Origin: Prototheca cutis
Lineage: Eukaryota; Chlorophyta; Trebouxiophyceae; Chlorellales; Chlorellaceae
Direction of reading: 5' to 3'
Length of the DNA stretch: 64,000 bases
NCBI GenBank assembly: GCA_002897115.2
Contig: BCIH01000007.1
Span: forward strand, 1,130,357-1,194,356
In this document: positions 8,301-21,434 of the stretch, one piece after another
How positions within the stretch are numbered: the stretch's first letter is position 1
Layout: each line of letters begins with the position of its first letter
The notes under the pieces: generated by a model
What the model was told of the DNA's origin: nothing
What the model saw: only the letters and a program-made list of their open reading frames with translations
Database searches by the model: none
Program-made: the position numbers and the translations under genes

Positions 8301-9535
8301 ATGGCGTTCGCTGTGGCGGGCGCGAGCTTCACGACAACGCCCCCTCGTCCCCGCATTGTGGCCCCCAAGGTCATCCAGCGCAAGGAGAGCAGGGTGGGTG
8401 TGAAGTTCATTGTCATTCCCCCAAAAGTCGACGTCACGCTGAATGGAAATCATGTGCTGGTTAAGGTAAGCGAGGCACGCACTCTTCCCTGGATCTGGTG
8501 GGTTGGGGGGAGCGCCAGGCCTGCCAAAGGTGCATGGCTGTTCCTTGACCGATGTGCTGCCACAGGACGCCAGGCGACTCATACCTCCGCCAATGACGCC
8601 GTGCAGGGTCCAAAGGGCCAACTGGAGCGGACATTGACAAACTATGTCAGTGTGGAACAGGTGGGACAGGAGTGGCGACGGGCTTCTGGACAAGGACGCC
8701 ACCGGCCCACACCAAGACCAGCACTTGGACTGCAGAACAGTTCTGCTTCCCGCATCCTCTCCAAAAAAAATCTACACTCCACAACAACTATGTTGCAGGA
8801 GAACAACACAATTCGGGTAAAACGCGCTTCGGATGCGCGCTGCGCCACGGCGCAACATGGCCTTGCCAGGACGCTGGTGAACAACATGGTGGTCGGTGTT
8901 TCCGAGGGATTCGGCAAGACGCTGCTGCTGGTGGGCGTCGGGTACCGCGCTGCAGTGGCCGGCAGCAAGCTCACACTCAGCCTGGGCTTTTCACACCCAG
9001 TCGTGTTTGACATTCCAGACGGCATCCAGGTGCGCAGCTCTTTTGTTTTGGGAAAAGGGGGGGAGGCTGTTACTGCTGCGGTGGAAATGTCCCCAACTGT
9101 TCTGGGCAGCCGGCATGAGTCGTAGGCCACCATGGTGCGATGTTGCACCTTCTGCTACTGCGATAAACTGTCGAGACGATTCAGAGATCAATGGGGTTCC
9201 CCGCGCGTGCGACGACCTCCTCCCAACCGACATGACGCAGGTGGAGGTGGAGCGCAATACGACCATAAGGATACGCGGGTTCGATAAAGAACTGGTGGGA
9301 CAGTTTGCCGCCAGCATCAGGTACCCTTCCTGTAGTGATGGTTTTCCATTGCTTGCTGCTGGAGTTGCCTGCCCGTGCCCCTTGGAAGGAGGAAAGCAGC
9401 CGTTGGTCAGTGCCTCCTCAAACCCGCTGCCTCCCATGCCGCAGAGCAAAGCGGCCACCAGAACCCTACAAGGGCAAGGGCGTTCGATATTCGGACGAGC
9501 ACGTCCGGCGAAAGGAAGGAAAGCGCGGCAAGTAA
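8301..9535 (+). CDS. PRPL6: Plastid 50S ribosomal protein L6
   Basis: Bacterial-type L6 of the large subunit of the chloroplast ribosome. Five exons join in frame: about 8301-8464, 8607-8660, 8799-9029, 9241-9320 and 9445-9535. The N-terminus ([18 protein letters not shown]) is rich in Ala, Ser and Thr, like a plastid transit peptide. The first L6 fold follows with [13 protein letters not shown] and [10 protein letters not shown]. The second holds [27 protein letters not shown] and LSLGFSHPV. The C-terminus carries the family signature [19 protein letters not shown] and ends KEGKRGK. The length fits bacterial L6 plus a transit peptide. The bacterial rather than eukaryotic L9/uL6 type and the presequence point to the plastid; a mitochondrial form is less likely because the plastid signature is intact. 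Confidence 0.92.
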
Positions 9536-9759
9536 TAAATGGAACCTGCCTGGTCATGTGTTTGTCGACTGGCGGCGGTGCCGTGGTCGGCTGTCACTGT
9601 CCCTTGATCATAAATATGCGCTTGCATCTCACAAACCTTGGAGTGCAATCGCTGTAAAACAAGCAAGCTCTTGCATATCAACACGCATGTGCGTGTGTGT
9701 TTGTGTACAGTCATTGGTGGTGAGGATGCGCAGCTCAAACAAAAAGGGAGGCAAGCGTG

Positions 9760-12069
9760 TCATGCGGAGGCGCCGATGGGTCGGGCGGCGGGGATGCCCG
9801 TGGCCTCCGCCACATCCGCACCTGCGCCAATGGCAGCCTTGCGTGCCATTGCCCGTTCTAACAGTACCCCCGCGCCCATGCCGGGGAGGTACTGCCGCAT
9901 GAGTCGCTTGTACTCGGCCTGCAACGCCTGGAACTGCTCTTGCTGCCGGGTAAGAGCGGCGGCGGCCTCGGCACGGTCCTGCTGCTCGCGTGCCGCCTCT
10001 GCCGTGTGCGCCTCCAGCGCTGCTTTCGCCTGTGCATTGGATGGTTTTTTTTCAAGGAAACGGCTTGAATTGAATGCGGTTTTCCGTTACGAACGCACGC
10101 AACAAAGACTTGGTTGTCCCATTCAGTAGGAAGCTGCGAGCAATGACTGGAGACAAGTGCATTCCATTCTTCGCTTCCGGTGTCTGCAGCGCCCCCAGCC
10201 TCCAGCAACCCCTCCCCTCCCAAAAGAAAAGACAACTACCAACAGACCTGCGCGGCCTCCTGCCTCATCTCAGTCACCTCTGCAGTCAGTGCGCGCTCAC
10301 GCTCTTCCAGCTCCTGGATGCGGAGACCGGCATCCTCCAGCCGATCCGCGGCCTCTCGCCGGCCTCTGCCCAGATCATCCTGGGCAGCTGCCAACTCTTC
10401 TCGGACGTTGGCCAAGTCATCTCGGACAGTCGCCAATTCATCATGGGCAGCAGCCAGCTCGGCGGCGGCTGCAGCGGCGGCGACTGCCAGCGCGGCGGTA
10501 TGGGCCTCAGCTGTTGCAGCTAATTCCTGCCCCTTCTCCTCCAGCACTTTGGCGATGGCATCGGCATGCTGTGTCGCCATCGCCGCCTCCCTGGCAGCCG
10601 CCGCCGCCTCAGCAACTGCAGTTGTCTCTGTCACAACGGCGCTCAGCCGGCTCTCATGCTCACGTATGAGCTGCGCGGCTTGCTCCTGGAGCGTCGCGGC
10701 ATGCGCACTTTCCAGTCGGTCTGCCAGCGCCGTGGTTTCAGCCGCCAGCGCTGCAGCCGCAGCAGCCGCCGCCTCGTGCCCAGACTGCTCGAGCTCGGCA
10801 GCCTCGGCCTGTGAAGCGGCCAGTCGTGCGCTCAGATCTTGAATCTCAGACGCCATGGCTGTGCTTTCTTCCTGCAACGCGTGGATTGCTGCTTCCGCAG
10901 CCTCCAGCGCGCGGTGCAGCTCCGCTGCCCTGCCTTCGGCCCCGGCATGCGCTTGTTCCATGACTGCCAACTTGGATTCGGCATCCTCCTGTGCTGCTGC
11001 GAGTTTCGACTTGGCTTCGTCACGCACCGCCTCCATCTCGCGCTCGGCTTCCAGACGCATGGTAACCAGCTTCCGTTCAGCTTCCTCACGTGCGGCAACC
11101 AGCTCCGCCACACGGTCTGCCTTTGCAGCGGCAGCCCTGGCTTCCGCTTGCACACTCTCGAGGGCCGCGGCCAACCGGTCGCGTTCTTCCGTCAGCGCAG
11201 CCACCGCCTCGTCCGCAGCGCCCTCCCGCGCCTCCTTTGCCGTGGCCCAGGCCTGGTGCCCCACCGCCAGCTGGCTGGCGTGTGCCTGCACCACGCGACT
11301 CAGCTCCGCCTGATGTCGCCGCTCCTGCTCCTGTGGTATCAGAGGGGGATGTCATGTTTTGTGATGGGTGTGCCAGTCGATGGGGTTCGAACGAACACAC
11401 GCACGCACCCACACCCACACACACACACCCACACATAGACAGATACCCAAGAGGATAACAATCCAACACGTACTGTGTTGACGGCTCGGAGGGCAGAGAG
11501 CACGCCGGACAGCAGGGCAGCTTGGTCCTCAGCTACAGATCGAAGGACGACAGCCTCTTCAGCCGATCCCCGGTCCGTCGTGGCCTGACGTCGGCGGAGC
11601 AAGGTCGCGACGCGCGAGGCCTCCGTTGCCAGACCTTCCAGACCCATGCCTGGAAGGGCTGCAGGGTGTTGTTGAGGATGGAGGGTTGCTGCTTCAGCAG
11701 GAGCCGTTGATCGCTTGCCAGCGGGCATGGGAGGGACCGTGTTCAAACTACCAGCACCAGTGGATTATGTGACTGAAAGTGCAGCCTAAGGCCTCTGAAC
11801 CCTGCATACCCCCCCTCCCTTATCTTGCAGACAAACCCATGCACCCCCCACCGGCATCAACAACGTACATGCGAGGAGCGACTCTGAGATGACACCGGAG
11901 GCAGAGGCAGCGTCTGCGGCTGCACGCTGGATGTTGGCATTGACGAGGTCCTTATATTCCGTCTGCAGCGACAACAGCGCCGCCCGGGCCTCCCGACTCT
12001 CCTTTTCCAGCTCCGCCTGCCGCTGCTCATACGCGGCAACCAATGCCTATGCGGGTTGTTGTTGCTCGG

Positions 12070-12102
<33 letters not shown>

Positions 12103-13912
12103 GGGGTGGAGGCAGGGGCATGGCCGGCCAAAGGGCATGCCAGGAGCACGCCAGCATGCTCGTCCTGACTCATCCATCCATCCAACTGCACACCAGCCAT
12201 CCATGCATTGTCCAATCCACAGGCTTCGCAAACGAACCTTAAGCCCCTCGTCGGATTTGCCCATCCGGCTGGCCCCGGCCGTGGGCCCGCCCAGCTGTCG
12301 GTTGAGCCGACCAGCCATGTCCAGCACGGCTCGTTCCTGCTTGTTCCTGTCGCTCAGAATGTTGGTCAGCCTGCAGCAGCCAGGGGAATTGTCAGGAGAG
12401 GTGGGGTGGGGTTGACAGGCAGGCAGCGGTCACAGGCGGGGGCTCTTGTGTACGTGGGTCCATGTAGGGTCACTCCTATTTCAATCCATCCGGTGATCGG
12501 GCATCACTGCACGTAGTTTGGGAGGCTGCGCCACGCCACACCTCGCTCATACCACCCCCCAACAGCCGCCAGCTCAGTCCCCGGAACAGCTCTCCACCGC
12601 ATGGACCCACTTTTCCTGGAGGCGCTCAAACTCAAGCTCCTTACGCCGGGACTCGTGTTGGAGCTGCTGTAGGCGTCGCTCCAGGGATGACAGCTTCCTC
12701 GTAGCTTCTTCAGCATCCCTCTTGGCTGCCCGGACCTCCTCCCTTCGGGTCCGTGCCTCTGCCTCATGCTGCGAGAAAGCATGAATGCAGCAACAGTCGA
12801 TCAGTTGGTTGGCTTCCTCAGCAGCCACCACCGCCAGCCTTGCCCAGTGACATCAGACCGTGGCGACAGACTGCGGCAACAGTCAGAGACGATTATAATT
12901 TGCCTNGATTCCACTGTACCTGATTTTGGAGACTGGCCACCTCCCTCTCCTTGGCGGAAAGGCGGTTGCCCAGACGTGCCCTGTCCTTGTCAGCGATGCC
13001 CAGCTGGTGACGGGCCTTTTGAATCTCTGCACGGTGGAAGTGACCAGGCAGCATGCACGGGAGGCTGAGTGTCCACTCTTTGGCAGAGATTCATTGCCAG
13101 CACCTTTTTTAATTCTAATGGTTCCATGCAAGAGGAGGGACCAACGTTTGTGTGCTCTGGGTCCCAGCCTGACATCAATTCGATGCCTGCGAGGCCCTCA
13201 AGCCCCTCTCACCTTGTTTGAGCTGGTCGCGAAAAGCAGTCTCTTTTTGATGTTGCACGACAAGGCCATAAATGGTGTTGCAGGTGACTGCTACGTCCTC
13301 TGGCTTGGTCGATAGCAACTCCAGGTCGCCGCCAAGACCCCGTTCTGCATGCAAGGCGGGGGGTTTAGGGTGCCCGTGAAAATGCAAGGCACAGGCGTTC
13401 CACGAATGGTGCATGTGTCCAGAGGACCAGCAACAGCTATCTGTGCCGACGCCGACCTGCCAGGATGGAGTTTAGGTAGATGACGCTGCTCTCCAGGGAC
13501 TCCGCTGAGGCAAATTGGTGTCGGTCTGGGCTGGGCGCAAAGCCCTGCAAGGAGATGGAGGATGGACCATTCGTGAGTTATCGTCAATGCATGATGGACC
13601 ATTTATGAGCATGGAGAGTGTCGGACGCACCTCTGCCAGGGGATCTGGATCCATGGGAAGCTCGGCGTGCTCTATCGGCGTGTCAGGACATCCAAAAGCA
13701 GACCGATCAGATGTTCCGACAGAGAGGCGTTCACTCAAACGCCTCTCTCGAATGCAAACATCTCCACGCACGATCAACAAACGATTCCATGGGCCAGACA
13801 AGCTGCTAGCCTGGCGCAAGTGCCGTGGGCGACTATCTGTTGAAGGGGGTTCGAACTCGGCAATAGTTTTTGGTTTTTGCGGAGGGGTGCCTGCCCACGA
13901 CCTTCCCGCCAT
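9760..13912 (-). CDS. SSX2IP/Msd1 (afadin/alpha-actinin-binding) family coiled-coil protein
   Basis: About ten exons on the minus strand. Near the N-terminus are a short segment with ESLESSVIYLNSIL and then PEDVAVTCNTIYGLVVQHQK, followed by FRDQLKQG. This matches the conserved head of the SSX2IP/ADIP/Msd1 family, which anchors microtubule minus ends at centrosomes, basal bodies and spindle poles. The rest is almost continuous heptad-rich coiled coil: exons near 13030-12920, 12773-12580, 12370-12240, 12050-11880, 11740-11470, 11330-10236 and 10035-9760. The 1.1-kb exon is very rich in Ala, Glu, Arg and Gln. The C-terminus YKRLMRQYLPGMGAGVLLER is not repetitive and ends with TGA at 9760. The start at 13912 is the first ATG of an open exon. 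The large coiled-coil extension is longer than the typical animal protein. Another centrosomal or Golgi coiled-coil family is the main alternative. Confidence 0.55.
11393..11440. repeat. CA-rich microsatellite
   Basis: An imperfect run of CA and CCCA units. It lies in an intron of the minus-strand coiled-coil gene. Confidence 0.85.
12071..12102. repeat. GT microsatellite
   Basis: About fifteen GT units in an intron of the minus-strand coiled-coil gene. Confidence 0.95.
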
Positions 13913-14061
13913 TTTCCTCCAAGGCCGCCTCCGGGTCCTGGAGGACCAGCATGTCTACGCCTAGTACAGACTCCCTCGTCCCCTTTCGCAACCGGTGTTG
14001 AGCCTGTCTGGTGGGTTTCTAGCCCTTAAATATCCTTGCAGGTCAACTCGGCAAGAGCACA

Positions 14062-14932
14062 ATGGTGAAGGTCGTCGCTGCCTACCTCCTGGCTGCCCTC
14101 GGTGGCAACCAGCAGCCCTCTGCTGATGACATCAAGAAGATCCTGTCTTCTGGTGTGCAATGGGCGGTTTTGTGGCTGCCGTAGTATATGCATGCGTGCG
14201 GTATGGTGGCTTGGCAGTGTACAGGCGCGCAGGTTTGTCCCGGCCATCGAATAGCCACCGCGCGGGCGAGACGCTGACGCCGTATCCCGCCCCTTCCGCG
14301 TCTTTCTTTTCTCGCAGTCGGCATTGAGGCCGACAGCGAGCGCGTGGATGCCCTGCTGAAGGAGGTCGACGGCAAGGACATCAACGAGGTAAGTGGTGGT
14401 GGGCTCGGACAGCCTGGAGGCGGTCCCAGGGATTGCAGGCTGGATCAGGCATGGGTGAGCCTTGTGCTGTGCTGCGATCCCGTTGTTTCTCATGAAAGCA
14501 CTCGATGCACTCCAATCCCATACGACAGATCGTTGCCTCTGGTCTGTCCAAGCTGGCTTCCGTGCCCGCCGGTGGTGCCGCGCCGGCCGGTGGTGCCGCC
14601 GTTGCCGGCGGTGCTGCTGCCGCCGAGGCCCCCAAGGAGGAGGCCAAGAAGGAGGAGTCTGAGGAGGAGGATGCGGTGCGTGTAGTGGGGTGGCATTGTT
14701 GGGCATGGGGTTTGGCAGAGGAAGGGGCAGCCGAGATTGGATAATACAGGCGGCCACTGCTTGTGCCGCGGACTGATGCATGGAGGCTAGGGCGACTGTT
14801 CTCATTGCAAAATATCATTGTCAGGGCACATTCACAGGGAAGATGGCTGGACAGTGTGTGCACAGTAAGCCTGCAACTCAGATCCTCAACCCTGTACACC
14901 TGCAGGACATGGGCTTCTCCCTGTTCGACTGA
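14062..14932 (+). CDS. RPP2: 60S acidic ribosomal protein P2
   Basis: Stalk protein of the cytosolic large ribosomal subunit, which forms dimers with P1 on P0 and recruits translation GTPases. Four exons join precisely: 14062-14152, 14318-14388, 14529-14675 and 14906-14932, giving about 111 residues, normal for the family. The N-terminal dimerisation domain reads [15 protein letters not shown], then [10 protein letters not shown] and [17 protein letters not shown]. The P2-type [16 protein letters not shown] follows, then an Ala/Gly hinge and an acidic stretch [10 protein letters not shown]. The last exon encodes only DMGFSLFD, the conserved P-protein C-terminus that binds elongation factors. 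P2 rather than P1 is indicated by the [14 protein letters not shown] start and the SVGIEAD segment. Confidence 0.96.
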
Positions 14933-15322
14933 GCATTACACTTTTAGTGTGGATGTAATCATCCCCTTTTCAATCTCATTTTGAGTGGCAGTGAAGAGAG
15001 CACCGTGGTGGTTCTGGATTAGAGCGAGTGGGTACAGAATTTTGCGGGTTCGCATTGCAACAAGAAGGAACACAGGGGGGGGCAGTGGCTTCCGTATCGC
15101 GTGTGGGCGATTGCAGACATCTGAACTGAAACTCGTGTCGGTATCAACAATAAACAATGTAAATGGGCGATTTACACGCATTTGTACTGAACACGCGCTG
15201 CTTGAGGAGCCAACACCGGCACCTTTGGCGCCTGGGGACAGAGCTCTGAGTCCTCGCACACCTGTGAGGAACGATCTGCTCCAGTCTACGGGGGTCTTCT
15301 TCAGTGTGGACATACTCCTGTA

Positions 15323-17360
15323 ATGGAGTTTCTCTCTGGATATGGAAGCGACGATGACAGCGGCTCGCCTGCGGTGCGCGGGAGCCCCATCAGACAGGGG
15401 GTGTCGGGTGCACCAGAGGTCCCAGAGGAGGTCGACCAGCACACTGGTCCTCCAGCCATACACCTCCCACCTCCGACAAGGAACCAGGTGCGGCATAAAG
15501 GGCGATGCATGTTTGCGTCCCGACGCGCGTGCGCTGTGTGGGCCATTTGTACTGTGCTGTCAGAGGATCCTGGCAGGCAGTCACCAAGCCTGTCCACCGC
15601 ACGCAGGGCCCCTTGTTCACCGGTGTTCCAGAGCGCAGGCGTGCCAGGAAGTTCAAGAAGCCTGTGTTTGGTGTTCCCATCGATTTCGGAGAGGTCACAC
15701 CAGAGATTGAGCAGGCCATGAAGGTGAACAAGGGAAGGGGGGGGGGGTCTGCCTAGCGGGAGACAGACGCTAGCCGCCTCAGCACGAGAGCCTTCTTGGC
15801 CGCTGCTGCCCATGACGGGGCCATGCCTGTTTATTCACAAAGTGATTCACTCCAAGGAATGGCGTGTGCAGCTCTGATGGGTGGGCGGGGGCCCCATGCA
15901 CGATTCCCCACAGAGAACAGACGACCCTGATTTGGATTGCCCCTGCGCACAATGTGCAGGCGCCGCAGGTCACGCTGATCGAGGAACAGCCCAAGGGACG
16001 GAGCCTTGCCGACCTGCTCCCCGCGCCCAAACACAGCGCGCCTGCATGGCGGCTGGAGGACGTTGGGGAATTCGATGACGATGAAGGAATCGAGGCCGCT
16101 GCGTTGGGTGCCAATGACGGCACGGCGATGTATCTCGGTGAGGGGTCGGAGTGGAAGGCAGGGCCAGGCGTGCTGCTCAGCTGGGGCTGCGGAGTGCAGT
16201 GTGTGGCGGATGTTGCCGTGTCATGGTCCCTGGTTATCGTGCGGTTCCGTCATCTGACATCTACAACAATGACAACCCCCCCCCCCCCAAACACACACAC
16301 ACCAGGCGCCGCGGAGCCGAGTGGCGAGGACGACGCCGGGGCCGCACAGGAATGGGCCCACGCCCCGCGCCAGCCGGCGCACGCTCCAGAGGCGTTTGCC
16401 CAAGATGCGGCTGCCTTGATGGGCATCGACGCCTTTGCCAGTGCCGGCATCCAGTTCAAGGAGGTGCGCGTGTGTGTAGGTGCATGACATTGGCTTAAAG
16501 CGTGCCTGTGCGTGGTGATGCCTGTGGACATGGCGATGCCCCGTGGCTTCTACTCGCGTGCATGCCATCCGAAGGGGTCTGTCAGATCACGACATTCGTA
16601 ATGGGTTGACCACCTGCTCTGTGACGTCGTTTCATCCGCTTACCCAATCACAGGTCAATGCGTCTGAGCTGAGGCAAATGGCGCCCGGTCAGCGTGCCGA
16701 GATCAACGCCACCCGGGCGGCGCTGGGACCAGGGTACGAAGCCCAACTCCGAAAAGAAGCTGGTATGCTGGTGGTGGGGCTGTCCATGTTTGAGCATCGA
16801 AGAGTCTGTACTGCAGGCGACGAGGATCATGCAAAACCCAGGTCTGGCAGGTGGACACAGCACCGTTTCTTTCCCATACAAACGCATCACCGCTGCCGCC
16901 TGCGATGCCCCAATTCCACAGGTCCGGATGTGGGCAAACTGGCGAAACGAAAGCACCAGATTACGTCACTGTACCAGTATGCCAAGCTGCAAGAGCTGGA
17001 CCAGTTGGAAAAAGTGCGCATTCCGGGGTCAAAAATGAAGGCGGGCTGCAATTGGGGCCTTTCGTTGATAACGTGCCTGCTTGGACCGTTCTTTCTTTGT
17101 CAGTCAGTCTCACACCGAAGCATGCGAGTCTTGCTGGATTATATTGTGTCTGCGGATGGAGCCGTTCATGCTGTGGTGCCCACAACGGCTGCATTGGTTG
17201 GCTGACCGTTCATATGACGCTGCCAGTGGGGTCGGACCAAGGCCCTATGGGAGTAGACCAGTCACGAACACTCCATCCCAACACCCCTCCTTTCCTGCTG
17301 CAGAACGCCATTGGGTCGCGGAACAAGGCGGAGACCAAGCGCAAGTATGGCTGGAACTAG
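15323..17360 (+). CDS. PRCC-family (proline-rich, mitotic checkpoint/splicing-associated) protein
   Basis: About seven exons. The N-terminus MEFLSGYGSDDDSG is the usual acidic start of PRCC-like proteins. Middle exons give GPLFTGVPERRRARKFKKPV, then TLIEEQPKGRSLADLLPAPK and an acidic GEFDDDEGIE. The C-terminal part holds VNASELRQMAPGQRAEI, then KLAKRKHQITSLYQYAK and a final NKAETKRKYGWN before TAG. The KRKHQI segment followed by an RxxYG(F/W) end is the conserved PRCC C-terminal signature. Human PRCC is a nuclear protein linked to pre-mRNA splicing and to the mitotic checkpoint through MAD2B. A nuclear role here is inferred from that family. Intron positions in the 16.5-17.3 kb part are approximate. 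Confidence 0.75.
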
Positions 17361-17756
17361 GACAGCCGGTGGTGGCGGGCCCGCACCCCACACGCGTCCC
17401 AAATTGCGTGCGCTTTGACTGCCATGAAGATTGCAGATGGAAAGGGCTGAGCCAGATTTTCTGCTTGCTCATGTTGCATGGCACTGTGTATCCAGAGCTG
17501 TGATATCGTGATGGAAAGAATCGACGTGCACTCGCCGGGAGGGTGCGCTGTCAGGCTTGGCGGGCCAGATTGAAGATGAAAGCTTCACGCAGCCGGGGCA
17601 CGTGGTTTGCAAACGGAGGGGAGCGCCGATGACTCCACAGACAAGCTGGACCTCGTGCCCGAGTCCTTTCAACAGCTGCGCACATCCAACAACTCGTCAA
17701 TACAATTAAACTCAACTGAAATTCGTACTCGTCTGTCTGCTCTGTGGGAGTGCAGG

Positions 17757-18370
<614 letters not shown>

Positions 18371-18844
18371 GCGAGCCAGGCTCGGGGCATTGCGCTCACT
18401 CTCGCAGCGCCATGCCCTGTAGCAAAACCCGAAGCTCAGCTTGCTTGCAAGCGAGCAACTGCCAGTGTCCACGGAGGTGGCGACTGCTTCCCTTGTCCGT
18501 GGGCCAGCGGCCGACATGTCACCGCAGGCCCCTGGCATCAATCCCCTGGTCAGCATGGTGATGCCGATGAATTGCAATTGCAGAATCTCGCGATGTTAAA
18601 TCGTGTCTATGTTTGTTGGCAAAGAGCAGGAGCAAAGTGAGCGTCGCTAAGGGGGTTGCATAGAAGCATCGGGGTCTATTCTTGAGCAGGTGCCTGGAAG
18701 CCGCACGGGAGGTGGTGAGGGTGCCCCGGGACCGATGGACATTGGAGGGGGTGAGAGTATCTCGAGCAAAATCGATGTGCCATGGGATGGGGGCTGAGGC
18801 AATGGAGGTGACAGGAGAGGTTTAGGCCACCCGTGAGCCCCTCT

Positions 18845-21168
18845 TCACACCTGTGCCTTCCAGGGCTGGGTGTACTCTGGGTCCTCGGTGCCCGGCGGCG
18901 CATGCACAGCCTGCCACAGCCGTCGGTACTCTTCGGACACCGCCGCGTAGGCTGCATCCGACAGTGCCGTGTGCCGTGCCACCTTGTTCCCTGCACGACC
19001 GGAGTGGTGAATGAGTTGTGAGTTCGCTCAATGTGTGGCTATGAGTGGTCCCCGTCGTTTGTGAGATCCATCGTTCATCGGGACGTGTGTTGCCCGCAAA
19101 CCACCTGGGCCCCAAGGAACACAGCCCCTCCCCCCCCAAAAAAAATAAATAAATAAATAAAATAAAATAATGTCCTTTACTTGCCTTTTGGGATGGCGCC
19201 CAGGATTGCGTCCACGTCCAGCTCTGGGCAGACGGAAATGCCAACGCCGGCATAGTTGACGACCCGCTGCTCGCCTATCGCCTTTTCGACCGCGCTGGGT
19301 GGCGGCATGACCCTGTGTTAAGAGACGGTGCGTGAATGATGGCTTGGCTGGGGTTGGGGGGCCTGGGCCAAACAGAACAGCGCAGCCCGTCCCCAGATGA
19401 CCTGGATCCGAATCCCAGGGTCCGAGAACGCTGGCCCCAAGAGAGCAAGACCATCAACCCAGCAGTTTCTTCTCCCAAACCTCAGGCGCACTTGTAAGAG
19501 TACATGGCAAAAGGGTACAGGTGTCCCGGTGGGCCCGCCTTGGTGACCAGCGCCCGCATCAACTCCACAGCCGCCGAGTCAAATGCGTCGGGCACAGTCT
19601 CCCCTGCGACCACAGGTCAGACGGTGTGGGGCGGTCGACGAGCGCGGTGCAGCGTGTGGAAAGACCCTCACTTTCCTGGGGGCAAACAATGGCTCTGTTG
19701 AAGACATGGCCACATGCGTGCCCCATGCATATCAAAACCTCGTTCACACCCACCGAGGTCGGGGCAGATGGCACGGTCGCGGCCGCCCGAGGGCGCGATC
19801 CAGAGGAGCTGGCCTCCCTCGTTCAGCGCAGCCTGCATCGCCTTGAGCGTCCTGCGATTCATCGCGGCCTTCTCGGCCTTCAGCGCCGGGTTGTCGTCCA
19901 TGTGCTTCTTCGAATGCACGCAGAACAAGTTGCGGCCCATCGAAAACGGCACACAAACAGGGTCAGTCACCACGCGGTCACCCGCGACATAGGCGACATC
20001 CGTCGCCAGTCGCGGGAAGGCCGTCTCCAACAACAGCGCAAACACTGCGGGATCTGCCTCCGTCTGATGGTTGGCCAGAAAGACAACATTCTCGCCTATT
20101 TTTTTGGGGGTGGCGGAGGGGAAATTTGATGTTGCTCATTGTTTCTCTTCGTCATATCTGCTGCTTGGTTGCCCCTTTCTTCACTGGAAAAAAAGGCAAA
20201 CTGAAGATGGGAGTTCTCTTTCCAGTCATGCAACCAAAGCCGGTCTCAACCCTGTCGTCGCACCATTTCCCGGTTTCTTTAGAGCTTCCCGCCAGAACAA
20301 GCAAACAACACCACACACCTCGGTCTAGCTGCTCTTGGATCGTGGCAAAGCGCTCGGCGTGGCCCAACCGCGAACGGTTGAAATCAACGAGCGCCCGGAT
20401 GTAGCGTTGACCAAAGGCGTAGTAGTCGTAGGGCTCCAGCAGACGTTTGTGTGCCGACTGAAAAGTGAACGGCCGGTGGACTTGCATCAGAACGCGCTCA
20501 CACACGCTCGCCATGACCTTTGCGGTGGTGGTCGGAACAGGGGGTGTGACTATTGGGAACCATTGCCAGGCAGACTGGGGACTGCACGTCGGGGTGCAAC
20601 ACCATTCCGTCAGGACCCTACCCTAAGACCCAGGCCCCATGCATGCACAACCCCCACCACACCTGAGCGACAAACTCTTCGGTGGCGTCGGGCAGCCCAC
20701 TGCCTATCACAGCAGCGCGGTAGTTGGCATAGAGCTCAGCCACGCCATCCACCAGCCGTTTGGGGATCTGGGCAGTCAGTAAGGAAGGAATGTTGGAGTG
20801 ATGCTGTGTTGCCGATGCAGCCATCTCCCCCGAGTCTGGCTGACAGCCACCTGGGGGCGCTGGTGCATCCTCTCCATCATGCCCCAGGACATGGTCCGGC
20901 GATCCAATCCACGGACCTTTCCGGCTCCTGCGCCAGCTTTGAGGATGGCGAACAGCTGCTCCTCCGTGCGCACGCTGCTGAATGGCGAGCTCAGGGTCTC
21001 CGGGGCGCTTGTGGCAGCATGAACCAGGAGTCGACGCCCTGGCGCCGCGATATGGCGAGCTCCCACGCCCCTCCTCAAGCGCATTTGAAATGGAGCATTT
21101 GTATGCGAGGTCTGTGGCCTGGTGCTGGCCACGGGCGCGGGGCCCGCCATGTCCGCCACTGCCCGCAT
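18845..21168 (-). CDS. ATS1: Plastid glycerol-3-phosphate acyltransferase
   Basis: Stromal soluble enzyme that transfers an acyl group from acyl-ACP to sn-1 of glycerol 3-phosphate, the first step of plastid glycerolipid synthesis. Exons run from 21168 leftwards. An Arg/Ala-rich presequence is followed by [19 protein letters not shown] and then [14 protein letters not shown]. Next come [20 protein letters not shown] and [20 protein letters not shown]. The acyltransferase motif NHQTEAD (NHX4D) sits in [20 protein letters not shown], followed by [20 protein letters not shown] and [12 protein letters not shown]. The end is [13 protein letters not shown] with TGA at 18845. The plant-type N-terminal helical domain is present, so this is the plastid ATS1/ACT1 class rather than an ER or mitochondrial GPAT. 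Exon edges between 18.9 and 19.8 kb are approximate. Confidence 0.9.
19127..19170. repeat. C-run/A-run and AAAT repeat in intron
   Basis: A run of C is followed by a run of A, then AAAT and AAAAT units. On the complementary strand, the coding strand of the GPAT gene, it reads as ATTT repeats, a T-run and a G-run, like the tracts at 3.6 and 58.1 kb. Confidence 0.85.
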
Positions 21169-21434
21169 CCCTTGCCCTGTCCTTTCGCAAGCAAGACTCT
21201 CCTGCCCTGCCTCCCGTCCGATTAGTCTCGAGACACTCCCGAGTTGTCAATGAAATGCCTTTGAGCCAGAACTGGGGCCGATGGGCGCTTGGCGTGCAAG
21301 GCATTGCTCACGGCTAGGTTTTTGAACAGTGGGGGTGTCGGAGAAATTTGGCGTCGGCATTGAGGCGTCGCAGGCTTGATCACTGCGGATGCCAGCCCTG
21401 CATCGGCACGCCCTCTCCTCACTGCTTCCAACAG

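Noticed and set aside
10180..10842. Long + strand Ala/Ser-rich frame (220 codons)
   Set aside because: It is the antisense of the minus-strand coiled-coil exon. Ala/Ser-rich antisense frames are expected opposite Ala/Glu-rich coding sequence.
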